From DASYQD01 sp036005845 (GTDB taxonomy: Bacteria > Acidobacteriota > Thermoanaerobaculia > Multivoradales > JAIOJS01): a stretch of DNA of 22,052 bases. The notes below the pieces were generated by a model that made no database searches, was not told the DNA's origin, and saw nothing but the letters and a program-made list of their open reading frames with translations. Location: positions 1 through 22,052 of the forward strand of contig DASYQD010000045.1 of the NCBI GenBank assembly GCA_036005845.1, read 5' to 3'. The position numbers and the translations under genes are program-made. Positions 1 to 6,301 of this stretch are shown here, piece after piece (position 1 is the first letter of the stretch; every line of letters starts with the position of its first letter).

Positions 1-30
1 GAGATCAAGGAGAACCACGCGGGCGACAGT

Positions 31-1224
31 TTAGTGGCTCTGCATGTGCATACCCCAGCGCCATTCATAATGCATGTGACCGACCCCGGGCGACAACGCC
101 CAACCATCTTTTGAGTTAAATACATCGGTCTTGAAAACCCCCAGGTCCCCAAACAAGCGGACGGTCGCCTTATCCGACAACAGATTGTTACCGTCAGAAT
201 TGGCGATGACCCGGTAGCGTGCCCAATAGCCGGGCGCTAACCAGCCCTCTCGCGGGTGCAACACAACTTGATCGTAGAGCAAATTCGTCGGGCTGGTCGT
301 GTTGTTGACCGCAAGAAAACGCTCGTACTCACTAACCGGGATAAAGCTGTTCCCAGGGTTGCCATCATAGAAGAACCCGGTCAATATTTTCCACCCAGCG
401 TTCATGACTGGCTTCCAAAGATCTATTTCGGCCCGCCTCAACTTGTCTTCGCTGAATGCCGCGATCATTTCGTTAGCCCACGACGAATCGCGCACAACCA
501 AAAGGTCGTGCATCTTCGTGAGCTTCCCATAGTCGCACTGCGCGGCTTCCATATAATGGCCTATCTGCTTCTCGATGGTTTCCAAGGACTTCGCCATAGC
601 CCCTTGAATCTCACCGATGGTTGACTGGATGGCCGCGAGAGCTGGGTTCACTACCAAGCCGTCCCTCACGAGAAGCGCAACCACCCCGCCGATGATCGCG
701 CTAATTATCCCGGCTTCGGGTATGAGGTCATCCAAGGGCGCCAAAAGCATTGACCAAACGGTTGGCTCATCGCCGCCGCCGCCGATCTGGACTATTAGGG
801 ATTGGTCCAAGCTCGCGAGCGCGCCTATCTCGCCGACTTTGTTTACTGTCCAGTCGACTCTGTTGGTAAGGACGCGCTCTAATCCATCGAAGAATGCTCG
901 GAGCTCGTCCCGGACAGCGAATGTGTGCTCTATGCAAGCCATGACCGTTGCCCACGCGACCGTGTCCGAGTCAGACAAGGGAGTGTTGTTGGCAACGTAA
1001 GTGTCCCTTATCTCGTCGATTCTCGCTAGGCTCATGATGGCCAAGTCTCTCCAGAGTGAATAGGTCTTCAACTCCGCCTGGATATATTGAAAAACTGCAG
1101 CGGACGCTGCGTCCGAGGAAAATGACGGCCATGGAGATGGGGCAGCTGACAATATGGCCGCCAGTCGCGCGGCAATGTCCTCAGATCTAACAGGCACGAA
1201 TGGGCCGGAAGGCGGTTGTGGCAT
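31..1224 (-). CDS. Hypothetical protein of the cassette region, 397 aa, unknown function
   Basis: I do not recognise this protein. The stop codon is TAA at 31-33. An in-frame ATG exists at 1239, but a strong GGAGGG Shine-Dalgarno lies 7 nt before the ATG at 1224, so the shorter start (MPQPPSG...) is chosen. The N-terminal 130 residues look helical. Residues about 171-187 form a glycine-containing hydrophobic stretch (AGIISAIIGGVVALLV), long enough to cross or insert in a membrane, followed by an amphipathic helical segment (about 195-225). The C-terminal third is richer in aromatic residues and beta-prone. There is no signal peptide. A helical domain, one Gly-rich hydrophobic hairpin and a beta-rich end recall membrane-inserting proteins, but that is only a structural impression. 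Its base composition is lower in GC than that of the genes after 2.9 kb. It follows the decayed DUF5677 gene on the same strand and is probably acquired cassette cargo. The gene is certain; its function is unknown. Confidence 0.8.
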   Translation of the reverse strand: MPQPPSGPFVPVRSEDIAARLAAILSAAPSPWPSFSSDAASAAVFQYIQAELKTYSLWRDLAIMSLARIDEIRDTYVANNTPLSDSDTVAWATVMACIEHTFAVRDELRAFFDGLERVLTNRVDWTVNKVGEIGALASLDQSLIVQIGGGGDEPTVWSMLLAPLDDLIPEAGIISAIIGGVVALLVRDGLVVNPALAAIQSTIGEIQGAMAKSLETIEKQIGHYMEAAQCDYGKLTKMHDLLVVRDSSWANEMIAAFSEDKLRRAEIDLWKPVMNAGWKILTGFFYDGNPGNSFIPVSEYERFLAVNNTTSPTNLLYDQVVLHPREGWLAPGYWARYRVIANSDGNNLLSDKATVRLFGDLGVFKTDVFNSKDGWALSPGVGHMHYEWRWGMHMQSH

Positions 1225-1231
1225 AGCGCAT

Positions 1232-1237
1232 CCCTCC
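1232..1237 (-). promoter_or_regulatory. Ribosome binding site that decides the start of the 397-aa gene
   Basis: GGAGGG on the minus strand lies 7 nt upstream of the ATG at 1224. The longer alternative start at 1239 overlaps this motif (its own codons ATG-GAG-GG contain it), so it cannot use it. This supports translation from 1224. Confidence 0.7.
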
Positions 1238-1260
1238 ATAATTGCGTCGATGTAAGAAGG

Positions 1261-1843
1261 TTAGCGCCTGCGAAGGCGCGCGTGCGTGATTGGCCTGGGC
1301 GAAACACGCACATGGATTCCAAAGAACCCGCCAACCGCACGTTCGAGCCGCTGATGAAGGAGTTACCGGTTTGGCGAGCTCGCGGTCATTCATGGTGATC
1401 AGGTGAGCGACCACCGCGACTTCGTGCAGTGTGCGCCATCTTGCGTACGCAGCGCTTGCATGGCCGGCAGTCATCAGAACGTATACCTCGGATGCGAGTG
1501 AGTAGGCACGAGCGTGGAGTCGTGTGAGAACCTCAAACCTAAGATCCTGGGACCTCAACGGCCCTGGGGCGGTGCTCTCTGTTGAGCGCGGCGCCAAGAT
1601 CGTAGGAGAGCGCTGCCGCCAATTCGAAATCCGGAAGGCCGTCCGCCAAGTTCGGCGCAGGCGTATACGTAAGCGCCACATTGACCATCGCGTGCTGAGG
1701 CGCCTCCTCTTCGCCTGCCGGAGGAGCTTCCGCCGCACGAACGATTGGGTGCTCTCCGATACAAACGTGCCGAAGTTGCCATCGCTGGAGCGGGCGCTCG
1801 CTGCTGGCTCTCCGCTCTCTTCGACGTCGTTCAGGTCACTCAT
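1261..1843 (-). pseudogene. Decayed DUF5677-type cassette gene
   Basis: A start with GGAG about 4-6 nt upstream lies at 1843, just inside the cassette boundary, and reads MSDLNDVEESGEPAAS. Around 1740 the sensible reading moves to another frame (EEEAPQHAMVNVALTYTP, then NLADGLPDFELAAALSYDLG) and stops at TAG near 1550. Sense then resumes in the first frame with HARAYSLASEVYVLMTAGHA and ARWRTLHEVAVVAHLI. That pattern resembles the helical core of DUF5677 proteins. Near 1370 sense shifts again (LLHQRLERAVGGFFG) behind an in-frame TAA, and the last frame ends at TAA 1261-1263. At least two frameshifts and one nonsense codon are present, and the usual C-terminal half is missing. The biochemical role of DUF5677 is unknown. 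The family call rests on recalled motif similarity. Confidence 0.6.
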
Positions 1844-1857
1844 GAGCTCCGACGGTC

Positions 1858-1933
1858 GCCTAACGGCGTATGAGTTCAGCGGCACCGCCCGGGCGAACGC
1901 CCGGGTGGTGTCCGCTGCAACGAGGGGTTAGGC
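1858..1933 (-). other. attC site (integron cassette recombination site)
   Basis: A 76-bp imperfect palindrome is bounded by GCCTAAC (1858-1864) and GTTAGGC (1927-1933), which match the RYYYAAC / GTTRRRY integron core sites. Inside, CAGCGGCACC on one arm pairs with GGTGTCCGCTG on the other, leaving one unpaired base. This is the extrahelical base of attC L boxes. A central GC-rich hairpin (CCCGGGC, loop GAAC, GCCCGGG) completes the fold. Read on the minus strand, the arms TTGCAGCGG and CCGCTGAAC match commonly seen attC L-box sequences. The stop codon of the upstream cassette gene lies in one core and the next gene starts 15 nt past the other. Orientation is minus: cassettes read toward position 1. 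Confidence 0.88.
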
Positions 1934-2503
1934 GTCGGGTCCCAACTGTCGAAGCTGGGTGACGACATTGTGACCAGCGCGAAAGCATGGACTAAGAGGG
2001 TGCTTGCCGGACGCAAGTTCTTGCTCAGGTACCTCGGCCGAGTGAAGGAGGTCGGATCGCGCGTGCGCATAGAACCGGACGTGACCAGGACTGGGAAGCG
2101 GCTGGATAGGCCCCGCAGTCATGTGAACTGCGCACGATTCCGTAGCCTGGACAAATCCGGCCGCTGCGGCGCGAACCTGCTCGTGAGCTTCACCGCCGAT
2201 CATGCCACCGCCCGTACTGGTGTAAAGACTGGCGGCTCCATTGATTGTGGAGACTATTGTGGCGGATCCGTTGTCGAAGGAAAGGTCCATTGCGGCTGCC
2301 CAACCGCCGTACTTCGTGTTTGGCGGAGTCGCCCCGGCGTCGGCAGCGGACATGCCGAGGAACATGTCGCGAAGAGCAGGCCCCTGAGCCTCGGCGGCAC
2401 GAGCTTCGGCGGCGGCAGGAGACGACGCTCGCCTTCCGTGGACGAAGATCGCAACGATGCGGAGCATAAGAATGACGAGCAGCAGAAGGATTCCGGTCTT
2501 CAT
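1928..2503 (-). CDS. Membrane-anchored conserved hypothetical cassette protein, 191 aa
   Basis: The ATG at 2503 opens with MKTGILLLLVILMLRIVAIF, a single N-terminal membrane anchor (residues about 4-21), so the bulk is probably outside the membrane. A GTG at 2521 is an alternative start; neither has a good Shine-Dalgarno. The body carries WAAAMDLSF, SATIVSTINGAASLYTSTGGG, EAHEQVRAAAAGFVQ and a C-terminal HPLSPCFRAGHNVVTQLR. I recall this arrangement (strand pair, GGG turn, helix, 'HPLS...G..V.TQLR' end) from a widespread family of uncharacterised proteins of about 150-200 aa; no function is known to me. The TAA stop (1928-1930) falls within the GCCTAAC core of the attC, typical of integron cassette genes. 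The cassette runs from 2543 to 1865. The overlapping plus-strand ORF is its shadow. Confidence 0.75.
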   Translation of the reverse strand: MKTGILLLLVILMLRIVAIFVHGRRASSPAAAEARAAEAQGPALRDMFLGMSAADAGATPPNTKYGGWAAAMDLSFDNGSATIVSTINGAASLYTSTGGGMIGGEAHEQVRAAAAGFVQATESCAVHMTAGPIQPLPSPGHVRFYAHARSDLLHSAEVPEQELASGKHPLSPCFRAGHNVVTQLRQLGPDA

Positions 2504-2536
2504 GGGTGTTGAGCTTGCCACGGTAGATGCACCGAC

Positions 2537-2543
2537 GCCTAAC
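2537..2543 (-). other. Orphan integron core site at the right edge of the cassette DNA
   Basis: GTTAGGC on the minus strand is identical to the core site at 1864-1858 and lies upstream of the cassette gene, where the other boundary of that cassette should be. No RYYYAAC partner or L-box palindrome is visible in the 60-140 nt upstream. It is therefore not a recognisable attC; it may be an attI-like or secondary insertion site, or the remnant of a truncated attC. Confidence 0.55.
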
Positions 2544-2889
2544 TATGTGATTAACCGTCAGACGCCGACGGCATCGGCACCGTAGTGCCTGCGCTGAAGG
2601 CGACAGAACTTGGCGCGTAACACTCGCGTTCCGCCGAGGGGAGACCCTCCGGATGCCGACACAAAGTGACGGGTAACACGCGGAGCGGACCGCAATCGCC
2701 ACTCGTAGCCCCGTCGAGCGGGTAAGCTCCGCTCCCTTGGGTGTCCGGCTCCCATGTGCATGCCGTCATGAGTAGTCCAGGGCCCGCCCATCCGGCCGCC
2801 GCGCCGTCAGATCGTTGGGCCAACCCTATATCTAGACGGACGCGCCGAGCAGGTTTCCCCAAGACGTGTGTGCCGGCCGCCGCTGGCTG
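2544..2889. other. Intergenic junction between cassette DNA and chromosomal backbone
   Basis: This stretch of about 345 bp holds no ORF with credible composition. Small minus-strand ORFs (for example 2558-2791) have arginine-rich or low-complexity translations without a ribosome site. A short palindrome GTTGG-G-CCAAC lies at 2814-2824 and includes a core-like GTTGGGC, but no attC-length partner is seen. No integrase gene or relic was recognised. Confidence 0.5.
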
Positions 2890-3858
2890 TCAGAGTGGCT
2901 GGCCGCCGCGGTCCAGCAGGAACGACACTGGCACGAAGGTGAAGCCGTCGGCCTTCGCCTTCGGCAGCTCGTCGCGCAGAACCTCGAGCGTCGTCGGCCG
3001 CGGGTGGGCGATGGCGATGGCGGCGCCGCGCTCTTTCGATCTCGCTAGGAAGCGTGCGAACTCGCGACGGATGACCGCGGGGTCCGGATCGTCGTCGAGG
3101 AAGACGTCGCGCTCGGCCGCTGGCAGGCCTAGGGAACGGGCCAGGGTGAAGCCCACCGAGCCGGCGCTGGTTCGCGAGTCGAGGAAGAACAATCCGTGGC
3201 GCTGGAGGACGTCGAGCACGGTACCCATCGCGGCGCGGTCGGTGGTGAGCTCGGAGCCCATGTGGTTGTTGGCGCCGACTGCGCCCGGCACTTGCGCCAG
3301 CGCGCGAGTCGTCGCCGCCGCCAGCGCGTCGAGGTCCATGCCTTCGCGCAGCGCACCGGGCCCAGGGTCGTTGCCGTTGACCGGTTGCATGGGCAGGTGG
3401 CAGAGCACTTCGCGGTGCTCTGCGCGCAACCGCGCCACTACCGCCGCAGTCTCCGACTCGTAGGGCAGCACCGAATACGACAACGGCACGCCGAGCGCGT
3501 CCAGCGCCGCGATCTCGTCGATGCTGCGGCCGAGGTCGTCGATGACGAGGGCGAGCTGCCCCGTGGGCGCCGCCGCGCCGCCGCCGTGATTCGCGTTTCC
3601 GTCGCGGCGGTGGTGTCGTCGCGAAGGGTGCGTCGCGCCCTGCTGGCCGAGGCCGCGCTCTTCGCTCGCGCCTTCCTCGCGCCCCGTCTTCGTCGGCCGC
3701 GACGGCCTCGCCGGCAACGCTACCCACAGCGCCGCACCCACGATCGCCAGCGCCGCCGCCAGCAACAACCACCGCCGCCAGCTCGGATGCCGCCACGACG
3801 CGCTGCCATTGCCGGCGCGCGCCGCTCCCACTCTTCGCCTGCCGCCGCGCCCGCTCAT
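2890..3858 (-). CDS. YibQ-type divergent polysaccharide deacetylase family protein, 322 aa
   Basis: After a basic N-terminus there is one membrane anchor (residues about 30-48), a low-complexity linker to about 98, then the divergent polysaccharide deacetylase domain (DUF610/PF04748). Family motifs are in order: LVIDDLG with the Asp pair at 107-108, HLPMQP at 154-159, NNHMGS near 197-202, FLDSRTS near 225-231, LDDD near 254-257, and AHPRP at 284-288. The usual Arg after NHMGS is Glu here. The domain is expected to lie in the periplasm. Its true substrate is not established; the family is habitually encoded beside EnvC and Ctp-type proteases and is assumed to act on the cell wall or envelope. 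It begins 24 nt after the stop of the S41 gene on the same strand, so co-transcription is likely. It is the last backbone gene before the cassette region. Confidence 0.9.
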   Translation of the reverse strand: MSGRGGRRRVGAARAGNGSASWRHPSWRRWLLLAAALAIVGAALWVALPARPSRPTKTGREEGASEERGLGQQGATHPSRRHHRRDGNANHGGGAAAPTGQLALVIDDLGRSIDEIAALDALGVPLSYSVLPYESETAAVVARLRAEHREVLCHLPMQPVNGNDPGPGALREGMDLDALAAATTRALAQVPGAVGANNHMGSELTTDRAAMGTVLDVLQRHGLFFLDSRTSAGSVGFTLARSLGLPAAERDVFLDDDPDPAVIRREFARFLARSKERGAAIAIAHPRPTTLEVLRDELPKAKADGFTFVPVSFLLDRGGQPL

Positions 3859-3882
3859 CGCACGACGCGCGAACGGCGCGCT

Positions 3883-5076
3883 TTAGGCGGCCTTCTGTTC
3901 GGGCGCCGGCGCCGTCGCCGGCTTCTCGAGCGCGCCGACGCCGCGCTGCAGGATGAGCTCGTCGAGCGAGAGGTCCTTCTCGCGCAGGGTGCGCGAGCGC
4001 TCGTCGACTTCCTGGTCGGGCTCGACGCTCTCGGTGACCGGCTTGCCCTTGGGGCCGGTGTAGAACGAGTCGGTGAGCTCGACGAGCGCGCCGCTCTGCA
4101 GCTCGATCTGGCCCTGGTGGCCGGCGTGGCCGAAGGTGGGCTCGCCGACGAGGGTCGCGTTGGCGCCCTCGTCGAGCACGCGCGCCAGCACTTCCGCCGC
4201 GCCGAGCGTGCCGCGATCGGTCAACACGACGATGCGTCCCTTCCACAGCGGCTCGCCGGCGGCGGTGAAGCGCTGCTTGACCTGGTCGCGCGCTTCGAGC
4301 TGGCCCATGTCGCCGCTGACGAGGTAGTCGGCGACCTGGTAGGCCGCCTCGGGGTCGCCGCCGGCGACGCCGCGCAGGTCGATGGCGAGCTTGTCGGCGT
4401 GCGCCTTGGCGAGCTTCTGCAGCTCGCCCTCGACGGCCGCCGCGGTGCCGCGGTCGAAGCGGGCGATGCGCAGCACCGGCACTTCGCGCACGCGCTTCAC
4501 CGAGGTCGTCGCCTCGGTCGACGCGTCCTCGACCTTGAGTTGCAGGGTCTTGGCGTCACCCTGGCGGAGGATCGACATCGGCACCGTCTCGCCCTTCTTC
4601 GCCCCGAGCTGCTGCTCGATCTGCCACACCTGCAGCTCGCGCGTCGGCTGGCCGTCGATCTTCGACACCAGGTCGCCGCGTTCGAAGCCGGCGCGCTCGG
4701 CGGCCGATCCCGCGGCGACGCCGACGACGTAGAGCCAGCCGCGCTCGCGCAGCAGGTAGAGGCCGGTGTCGGGCGCCGGATGCTCGCGCACGCGGCGGTA
4801 CTCGGCGACGTCGCCTGGCGGCACGTAGACGGTGAACGGGCCGAGCGAGTCGGCGGCGCCTTCGTAGGCGCCCGCCATCAGGGTGTCGACGTCGGTGTCC
4901 TTCACGTAGGCCTGGCGCACGAGGCCGAGCACCTCGGTGAAGACCGACAGGTACTTGTAGAGCGAGTCGGGAGCGGGGGCCTGGCTGCGCGACTGCGCAG
5001 CGACCCAGGAGGCGGCGCCCATCACCAGGGTGACGACCGCCGAGACGACCATGAAGCGGGTGCGGTTGCCGGTCAT
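3883..5076 (-). CDS. S41 C-terminal-processing-protease homologue lacking the catalytic dyad, 397 aa
   Basis: It starts at ATG 5076, overlapping the envC-like stop by ATGA (translational coupling). The long upstream extension of this open frame is a shadow of envC. An uncleaved or cleavable signal segment (residues about 8-27) precedes a helical N-terminal region and a PDZ domain (about 100-185, with AGSAAERAGFERGD and IDGQPT). The S41 fold follows (IDLRGVAGG, then the catalytic region). Aligned to E. coli Prc (SASASE ... GEPTFGKG), this protein reads GTLGAAEV ... GEPTFGHAG. The nucleophilic Ser position is Gly (about residue 292) and the general-base Lys, 25 residues later, is His (about 317). 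It should therefore be proteolytically inactive and may be a scaffold or adaptor in the periplasm. The S41/PDZ assignment is secure; the loss of activity is read from sequence only. Confidence 0.92.
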   Translation of the reverse strand: MTGNRTRFMVVSAVVTLVMGAASWVAAQSRSQAPAPDSLYKYLSVFTEVLGLVRQAYVKDTDVDTLMAGAYEGAADSLGPFTVYVPPGDVAEYRRVREHPAPDTGLYLLRERGWLYVVGVAAGSAAERAGFERGDLVSKIDGQPTRELQVWQIEQQLGAKKGETVPMSILRQGDAKTLQLKVEDASTEATTSVKRVREVPVLRIARFDRGTAAAVEGELQKLAKAHADKLAIDLRGVAGGDPEAAYQVADYLVSGDMGQLEARDQVKQRFTAAGEPLWKGRIVVLTDRGTLGAAEVLARVLDEGANATLVGEPTFGHAGHQGQIELQSGALVELTDSFYTGPKGKPVTESVEPDQEVDERSRTLREKDLSLDELILQRGVGALEKPATAPAPEQKAA

Positions 5077-6206
5077 CGCTGCTCTCTCAGCCAGAGACGC
5101 GGATCCTCGGGCTTGTTGTCGATGCGAATCTCGAAGTAGAGCGAGTCGCCCGCCGTGCCGACGACTTGGCCCAAAGATACCATGCCGCCCGCGGCCGCCC
5201 GGGTCTCGGCGAGCCCCGCGTAGAGCGTGAACGCGCGCCCCGCGTGCTGCACGATCACGGTCTGGCCGTAGCCCTGGAACGGCGCCGCGAAGGCGACCTT
5301 GCCGGGGAAGACGGCGTGGACTTCGCTGCCCGGCCGCGTCGCCAGGTCGACGCCGTGATGCGGCACGCGCGTGCCGTAGCGCGGGTCGAGGCGCGGGCCG
5401 AAGGGCGCGGTGACGCGACCCTCGACCGGCCAGTCGAGGACGCCGCGGAAGCCGGCGATGCTCTTGCCGGTCGGTGCGCTGTTGGCGTTCTGGCCGAAGA
5501 GGAAGGCGAGCAGGTTGGAGAGCTTCTGCGCGCGCTCTTCGAGGGCGCCGCTCTTGGTCTCGAGGGTCTTGCGCTCGCTCTCGGCACGCGCCAGCAGCTC
5601 GGCCTGGTGCGCGCGCGTGGTGGCAAGGGCCGCGCGGCGCTGCTCTTCCTGGCGGACCCAGCCTTCGACGCGCTGACGCTCGCTGGCGAGGCTGCCCTGC
5701 TCCACCGTGAGCCGCGCCCGCGTCTCGTGGAAGCGCGCCAGCAGCTCGCCGTCGCGGCGCGCCAGGTAGCGGAGCTGGCGCATGGCGGGCAGCACTTCCT
5801 GCCCGGGCGCGAGCGCGAGCAGGAGCCGCAGGTAGCCGGCGCGGCCGAGGCGGTAGAGGCCGGAGAGGCGGCCGCGCAGGTCGGTGCGCACGCTCAGGAG
5901 CCGCGTCTCGAGCGAGCCCACCTCGAGGGCGATCGTCTTCGCGCGGTCCTCGGCCAGCGTGCGCGCGGTGTGCGCCTCGTCGACCTTGCGTTCCTGGAGC
6001 TCGAGCTGGAGCGAGGTCTGCTCGAGCTCGCCGGCGAGCGACTGCGAGCGCTCCTGCGCGCGGGCGAGGCGCGACTGGAGCTGAGCGATCTCGCCGCGCA
6101 GGCGCTCGAGGTCGGCGACGCGCGGATCGGGTTGCGCGGCGTGGAGCGGCAGGGCCGCGGCGACGACTACGAGGAACAGCGAAGCACGGACCGAGCGAAG
6201 TGTCAT
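5073..6206 (-). CDS. envC: EnvC-like murein hydrolase activator (degenerate LytM/M23), 377 aa
   Basis: A signal peptide (MTLRSVRASLFLVVVAAALP, likely cleaved after LHA) is followed by a long coiled coil (about residues 28-235) and a C-terminal LytM/M23 domain (about 265-377). The first metal motif HHGVD is intact, but the HxH-type residues are replaced (LYAGL, and LYFEIR where active enzymes have LHFEIR). That is the pattern of E. coli EnvC, a non-enzymatic activator of septal amidases. A role in daughter-cell separation is therefore likely; no amidase gene is in the window. The start at 6206 is chosen because translation further upstream (from 6248) only reads through a repeat element. The ATG itself is the end of that repeat and has no good Shine-Dalgarno. 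Its stop overlaps the S41 start by ATGA. Confidence 0.88.
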   Translation of the reverse strand: MTLRSVRASLFLVVVAAALPLHAAQPDPRVADLERLRGEIAQLQSRLARAQERSQSLAGELEQTSLQLELQERKVDEAHTARTLAEDRAKTIALEVGSLETRLLSVRTDLRGRLSGLYRLGRAGYLRLLLALAPGQEVLPAMRQLRYLARRDGELLARFHETRARLTVEQGSLASERQRVEGWVRQEEQRRAALATTRAHQAELLARAESERKTLETKSGALEERAQKLSNLLAFLFGQNANSAPTGKSIAGFRGVLDWPVEGRVTAPFGPRLDPRYGTRVPHHGVDLATRPGSEVHAVFPGKVAFAAPFQGYGQTVIVQHAGRAFTLYAGLAETRAAAGGMVSLGQVVGTAGDSLYFEIRIDNKPEDPRLWLREQR

Positions 6207-6277
6207 TGCGAGGAGCGCAGCGACGAAGCAATCTCGACGCCGCAGCATCGAGATCGCTTCGCTTCGCTCGCGATGAC
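6202..6277. repeat. Inverted pair of REP-like intergenic palindromic repeats
   Basis: Copy 1 (6202-6237) and copy 2 (6248-6277) are inverted versions of the widespread 'GTCATTGCGAG...GCAATCTC' element, separated by a 10-nt loop (6238-6247). The pair would fold into a long hairpin between the AlkP gene and envC. Copy 1 ends in the ATG used here as the envC start. Reading through it gives the familiar spurious peptide DCFVAALLAMT. Confidence 0.85.
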
Positions 6278-6301
6278 GACGGGGACTGCCACCGCCAGCG
6301 G

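Noticed and set aside
1183..1267. Possible second attC (CGCTAAC to GTTAGAT on the minus strand)
   Set aside because: The first core deviates from RYYYAAC, no L-box palindrome joins the ends, and it would overlap the start of the 397-aa gene.
1970..2512. 180-codon plus-strand ORF
   Set aside because: Shadow of the minus-strand cassette gene, which has a membrane anchor and a cassette-type stop in the attC core.
2537..2820. Possible attC between GCCCAAC (2820-2814) and GTTAGGC (2543-2537)
   Set aside because: At about 284 bp it is too long for an attC and has no matching arms.
2558..2862. Small minus-strand ORFs in the junction region
   Set aside because: No ribosome site, low-complexity or Arg-rich translations, no recognisable family.
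3196..5139. Very long plus-strand ORF opposite yibQ and the S41 gene
   Set aside because: Mirror frame of GC-rich minus-strand genes; Arg/Ala/Val-rich translation without domains, while the minus strand encodes clear families.
5077..6231. N-terminal extension of the S41 frame
   Set aside because: This open frame runs antisense-free through envC in another phase and is Arg/Pro/Ala-rich; the ATGA overlap gives the true start at 5076.
6207..6248. Longer envC start at 6248
   Set aside because: The added residues are the well-known translation of the palindromic repeat, not a signal peptide.
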